Shown here: positions 61,476 through 64,000 of the stretch, piece by piece
How positions within the stretch are numbered: position 1 is the stretch's first letter
How the letters are laid out: every line of letters starts with the position of its first letter
Assembly: GCF_001427865.1 (NCBI RefSeq)
Contig: NZ_LMHH01000003.1
Coordinates: forward strand, 256-64,255
DNA length: 64,000 nt
Direction of reading: 5' to 3'
Source of the DNA: Altererythrobacter sp. Root672
GTDB taxonomy: Bacteria; Pseudomonadota; Alphaproteobacteria; Sphingomonadales; Sphingomonadaceae
The notes under the pieces: model-generated
Seen by the model: only the letters and a program-made list of their open reading frames with translations
Told to the model about the DNA's origin: nothing
Databases searched by the model: none
Translations under genes and position numbers: made by a program

Positions 61476-64000
61476 CTAGCGGTTCAACAGGTTTCTCGCC
61501 TGGCTGGCAATCTGCGCCAGCATCGCCGGCGCTAAAGGGGTCGCACTGCGGGCCCGCGCGATCATCGAGCGGAACTGCTTGATCGCCGGCTCGCGTTCGG
61601 CGGCCCACGCGGCAATCTGCCCCTTGGGATCGGTTTTACCGCGCTTGGTCGTGGCTAGCTGCCGGAGGAACTCGAAGCGCATCTGCTGGAAGTCGCGCGC
61701 TAGGCCCGCGACCAGCAGCCGCTCCCACGGATCGGAGGGATTCATCACCGAGGCTTTCGACTGCGCCCAGTCGAGACCGAGCGTTTCGCCCAGCGCAATG
61801 AAGGCCTGGGTCAGTGGGACCGGCGGAATGCGCGTGTCGCGCGAGAGTTGCGCGAGGCCGATCGTGCCGTCGACCGCGAACAAGTTGGCGACCTTGAGCG
61901 CGAGTGCAGGGGGCGCCCCTGCATCCTCCAGCTCGGTCGCGATGGCTTCGGCATGCTCGCGCGCTTCGCGGGCGAGGAGATCGTCCACGTGATCGACCAG
62001 CACTCCCACTTCGCCGGAGACCGCGTCGATCAAGTCCGACGGCGCGCGCATGGCTCCGCCAGCGCGCAGCAAGTCTGCCATATGTCCGCGCAAGGCCGAA
62101 GCGGCCCGTTCGAACAGCAGCAGCCGGGCGCCTTCGGGCATCTTGCCCTCGTCGGTCGCCGCCCAGATCGCGTCCATGCCCAGCAGCTCGCAAGCCGAAA
62201 CGAACGCAGCGGCAATCTGGTCGAGCCCGGCGCCTTCTTCCTCGGCCAGCTCGAACGGATGGATCAAGCCCATGCGGTTGACGACGGCGTTGGCGATGAC
62301 CGTAGCCACGATCTCGTTCCGCAGCCGGTGAGCCAGGATGAACTTGCGGAACGGCGCGCGCATCGTTTCCGGGAAATCGTCGAACAGCAGCGGCTCGGCG
62401 GCCCTGTCGGCGGCGATGTCGCTCGCTTCGATGGCGGACTGCAGCAGCAGCTTGGCGTTGGACAGCAGAATCGCCAGTTCGGGCCGGGTCAGGCCCTGAC
62501 CGTCCACCGCCCGCCGGACCAGCGCCTGGCTGTCGGCCAGGCCTTCGGTTTTGCGGTCGAGTTCGCCCGCGTCTTCCAGGAACTCGACCAGCCGGGTCTG
62601 CGAAGCGACGGCCTTGGCGCCGCCGGCCTGGGCAATCGACAGGGCGAGCGCCTGCATCCGGTTGTCTTCGAGCACCAGCGCGGCGACTTCGTCGGTCATG
62701 GCTTCGAGCACTTCGACGCGTCGCGTCTCCGACAGTTTCCCGCCGCGCTTGGCCGCTTCGAGGGCGATCTTGATGTTGACCTCATTGTCCGAGCAATCGA
62801 CCCCGGCGGAGTTATCGATGAAGTCGGTGTTGATGCGGCCGCCGTGAAGCGCGAACTCGATCCGCCCGGCTTGCGTGACGCCGAGGTTGGCGCCTTCGCC
62901 GACGACTTTGGCGCGCACCTCGTCGCCATTCACCCGCAGGCCGTCGTTGGCCGGATCGCCGACTTGCGCGTGGCTCTCCTGACTGGCCTTGAGATAAGTC
63001 CCGATTCCGCCGAACCACAGTAGGTCGACCGGAGCCTTGAGGATCGCGCTGATCAGGCTTTCGGGGTCGAGCTCTTCCGCCTCTACCCCGAGCACCGCGC
63101 GTGCCTCTGGAGAAAGCGGAATGCGTTTGAGCGTGCGCGGGAACACCCCGCCGCCCTTGCTGATGAGCTTTTCGGAATAATCCGCCCAGCTTGAGCGCGG
63201 CAGTTCGAACATCCGTTTGCGCTCGGCCCAGCTGGCTGCCGGATCGGGGTTGGGGTCGATTAACACGTGGCGGTGGTCGAACGCGGCGACGAGCTTGATC
63301 GCCTTGGACAGCAGCATGCCGTTGCCGAACACGTCGCCCGACATGTCGCCGCAACCGACCACGCGGACCGGCTCGCTCTGCACGTCGACGCCCATTTCGA
63401 GGAAGTGCCGCTGGACCGAGATCCACGCGCCGCGGGCGGTGATGCCCATGGCTTTGTGATCGTAGCCCTTCGATCCGCCGCTAGCGAAAGCGTCGCCGAG
63501 CCAGAAGTCGAACTCGGCGGCGATAGCGTTGGCGGTGTCGGAGAAAGTCGCGGTGCCCTTGTCGGCGGCGACCACGAAATAGGGGTCCTCGCCGTCGTGG
63601 ATCACCACGTGCGGCGGGTGCACGACCTTGGTGCCGGCGATGTTGTCGGTGATCGACAACAGCGTGCGGATGAACAGCTTGTAGCTTTCGCGCCCTTCAG
63701 TGGCCCAGGCGTCGCGGTCGACCGCGGGATCGGGCAAGCGCTTGGGATAGAAGCCGCCCTTGGCTCCGGTCGGGACGATCACCGCGTTCTTGACCCGCTG
63801 GGCCTTCATCAGCCCAAGCACTTCGGTGCGGAAGTCGTCGCGCCGGTCGGACCAGCGCAGGCCTCCGCGCGCGACAGGGCCGGCGCGCAAGTGAATGCCT
63901 TCGACGCGGCGCGAATAGACGAAGATCTCGCGCCACGGCACCGGCTTGGGCAGGTTGGGCACGAGCGAGGAATCGAGCTTGAACGCCAACGCGTCGGTGC
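61476..64000 (-). CDS. NAD-specific glutamate dehydrogenase, C-terminal part (cut by window edge)
   Basis: This is the C-terminal 841 codons or so of the large NAD-dependent glutamate dehydrogenase (GDH2 family, about 1,550-1,600 residues), which deaminates glutamate to 2-oxoglutarate. The catalytic core appears as GGLRWSDRRDDFRTEVLGLMKAQ, then KNAVIVPTGAKGGFYPK with the active-site Lys, KGTATFSDTAN, and GCGDMSGDVFGNGMLLS (NAD-binding). The apparent TTG near 63989 is only an internal Leu codon; the frame is open to the edge, so the start lies outside. Downstream, after four bases, is the flavoprotein gene. The protein is normal in the visible part. Confidence 0.95.
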   Translation of the reverse strand, partial: TDALAFKLDSSLVPNLPKPVPWREIFVYSRRVEGIHLRAGPVARGGLRWSDRRDDFRTEVLGLMKAQRVKNAVIVPTGAKGGFYPKRLPDPAVDRDAWATEGRESYKLFIRTLLSITDNIAGTKVVHPPHVVIHDGEDPYFVVAADKGTATFSDTANAIAAEFDFWLGDAFASGGSKGYDHKAMGITARGAWISVQRHFLEMGVDVQSEPVRVVGCGDMSGDVFGNGMLLSKAIKLVAAFDHRHVLIDPNPDPAASWAERKRMFELPRSSWADYSEKLISKGGGVFPRTLKRIPLSPEARAVLGVEAEELDPESLISAILKAPVDLLWFGGIGTYLKASQESHAQVGDPANDGLRVNGDEVRAKVVGEGANLGVTQAGRIEFALHGGRINTDFIDNSAGVDCSDNEVNIKIALEAAKRGGKLSETRRVEVLEAMTDEVAALVLEDNRMQALALSIAQAGGAKAVASQTRLVEFLEDAGELDRKTEGLADSQALVRRAVDGQGLTRPELAILLSNAKLLLQSAIEASDIAADRAAEPLLFDDFPETMRAPFRKFILAHRLRNEIVATVIANAVVNRMGLIHPFELAEEEGAGLDQIAAAFVSACELLGMDAIWAATDEGKMPEGARLLLFERAASALRGHMADLLRAGGAMRAPSDLIDAVSGEVGVLVDHVDDLLAREAREHAEAIATELEDAGAPPALALKVANLFAVDGTIGLAQLSRDTRIPPVPLTQAFIALGETLGLDWAQSKASVMNPSDPWERLLVAGLARDFQQMRFEFLRQLATTKRGKTDPKGQIAAWAAEREPAIKQFRSMIARARSATPLAPAMLAQIASQARNLLNR

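Overview
The window looks like a chromosomal segment of a high-GC alphaproteobacterium, most likely a sphingomonad (Sphingomonadaceae or Erythrobacteraceae). This rests on gene content: a very large NAD-type glutamate dehydrogenase, a TonB-dependent receptor with a degenerate start region, an rpe / heparinase II/III / purH block, a Fur/Zur-type regulator, and short inverted repeats typical of alphaproteobacterial intergenic DNA. No rRNA, CRISPR array, IS element or prophage was seen. The genus call is inference.

Layout. (1) 1-5313 is accessory DNA of mostly unknown genes: an SRAP/YedK-type protein, an XRE repressor with a palindromic operator, a Tat-exported protein and a tail-anchored 440-residue protein. 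It lies on the 3' side of a tRNA-Arg(CCG) gene, next to a tandem 10-bp repeat, and is best read as one end of an island integrated at that tRNA. (2) 5314-23000 is mainly core: an M20 amidohydrolase, a lipid-kinase gene coupled to a Tam41-like CDP-diacylglycerol synthase candidate, a DUF2141 protein, rpe, heparinase, purH, an unlisted 32-residue membrane protein, msrA, zur, dxs, a peptide transporter, a GntR regulator, ihfB and a TonB receptor.

(3) 23225-51543 is a dense block of about 28 genes, nearly all catabolic. It holds two MFS transporters, two flavin monooxygenases, an alpha/beta hydrolase, a CmcJ/NvfI-type iron oxygenase, two family-VIII-like serine hydrolases, a carboxymuconolactone-decarboxylase-like protein, two NTF2-fold proteins, two SDRs, a phytoene-desaturase-like flavoenzyme, a P450, two metallo-beta-lactamase-fold hydrolases, a GMC oxidoreductase, a 3-hydroxyisobutyrate-dehydrogenase-like enzyme, two VOC proteins, a citryl-CoA-lyase-like protein, a CaiB-type CoA transferase and two MetE-like proteins. 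Many of these come in pairs. The only regulator inside is a sensor histidine kinase with no response regulator. I do not recognise the substrate. The content suggests uptake, oxygenation, ester/lactone opening, dehydrogenation and CoA-dependent breakdown of a large oxygenated, possibly methoxylated, compound. A small foreign-looking islet (45698-46632) with a HUH-like gene and an orphan antitoxin interrupts it.

(4) 51578-64000 is mostly core: tRNA-Leu(TAA), a PilZ protein, a flavoenzyme/GtrA/GT-C operon for surface glycan work, an exported MsrB, a NatAB-type ABC exporter, queG, a ferredoxin-reductase-like flavoprotein that could serve the P450, and the C-terminal half of an NAD-glutamate dehydrogenase that runs off the right edge.
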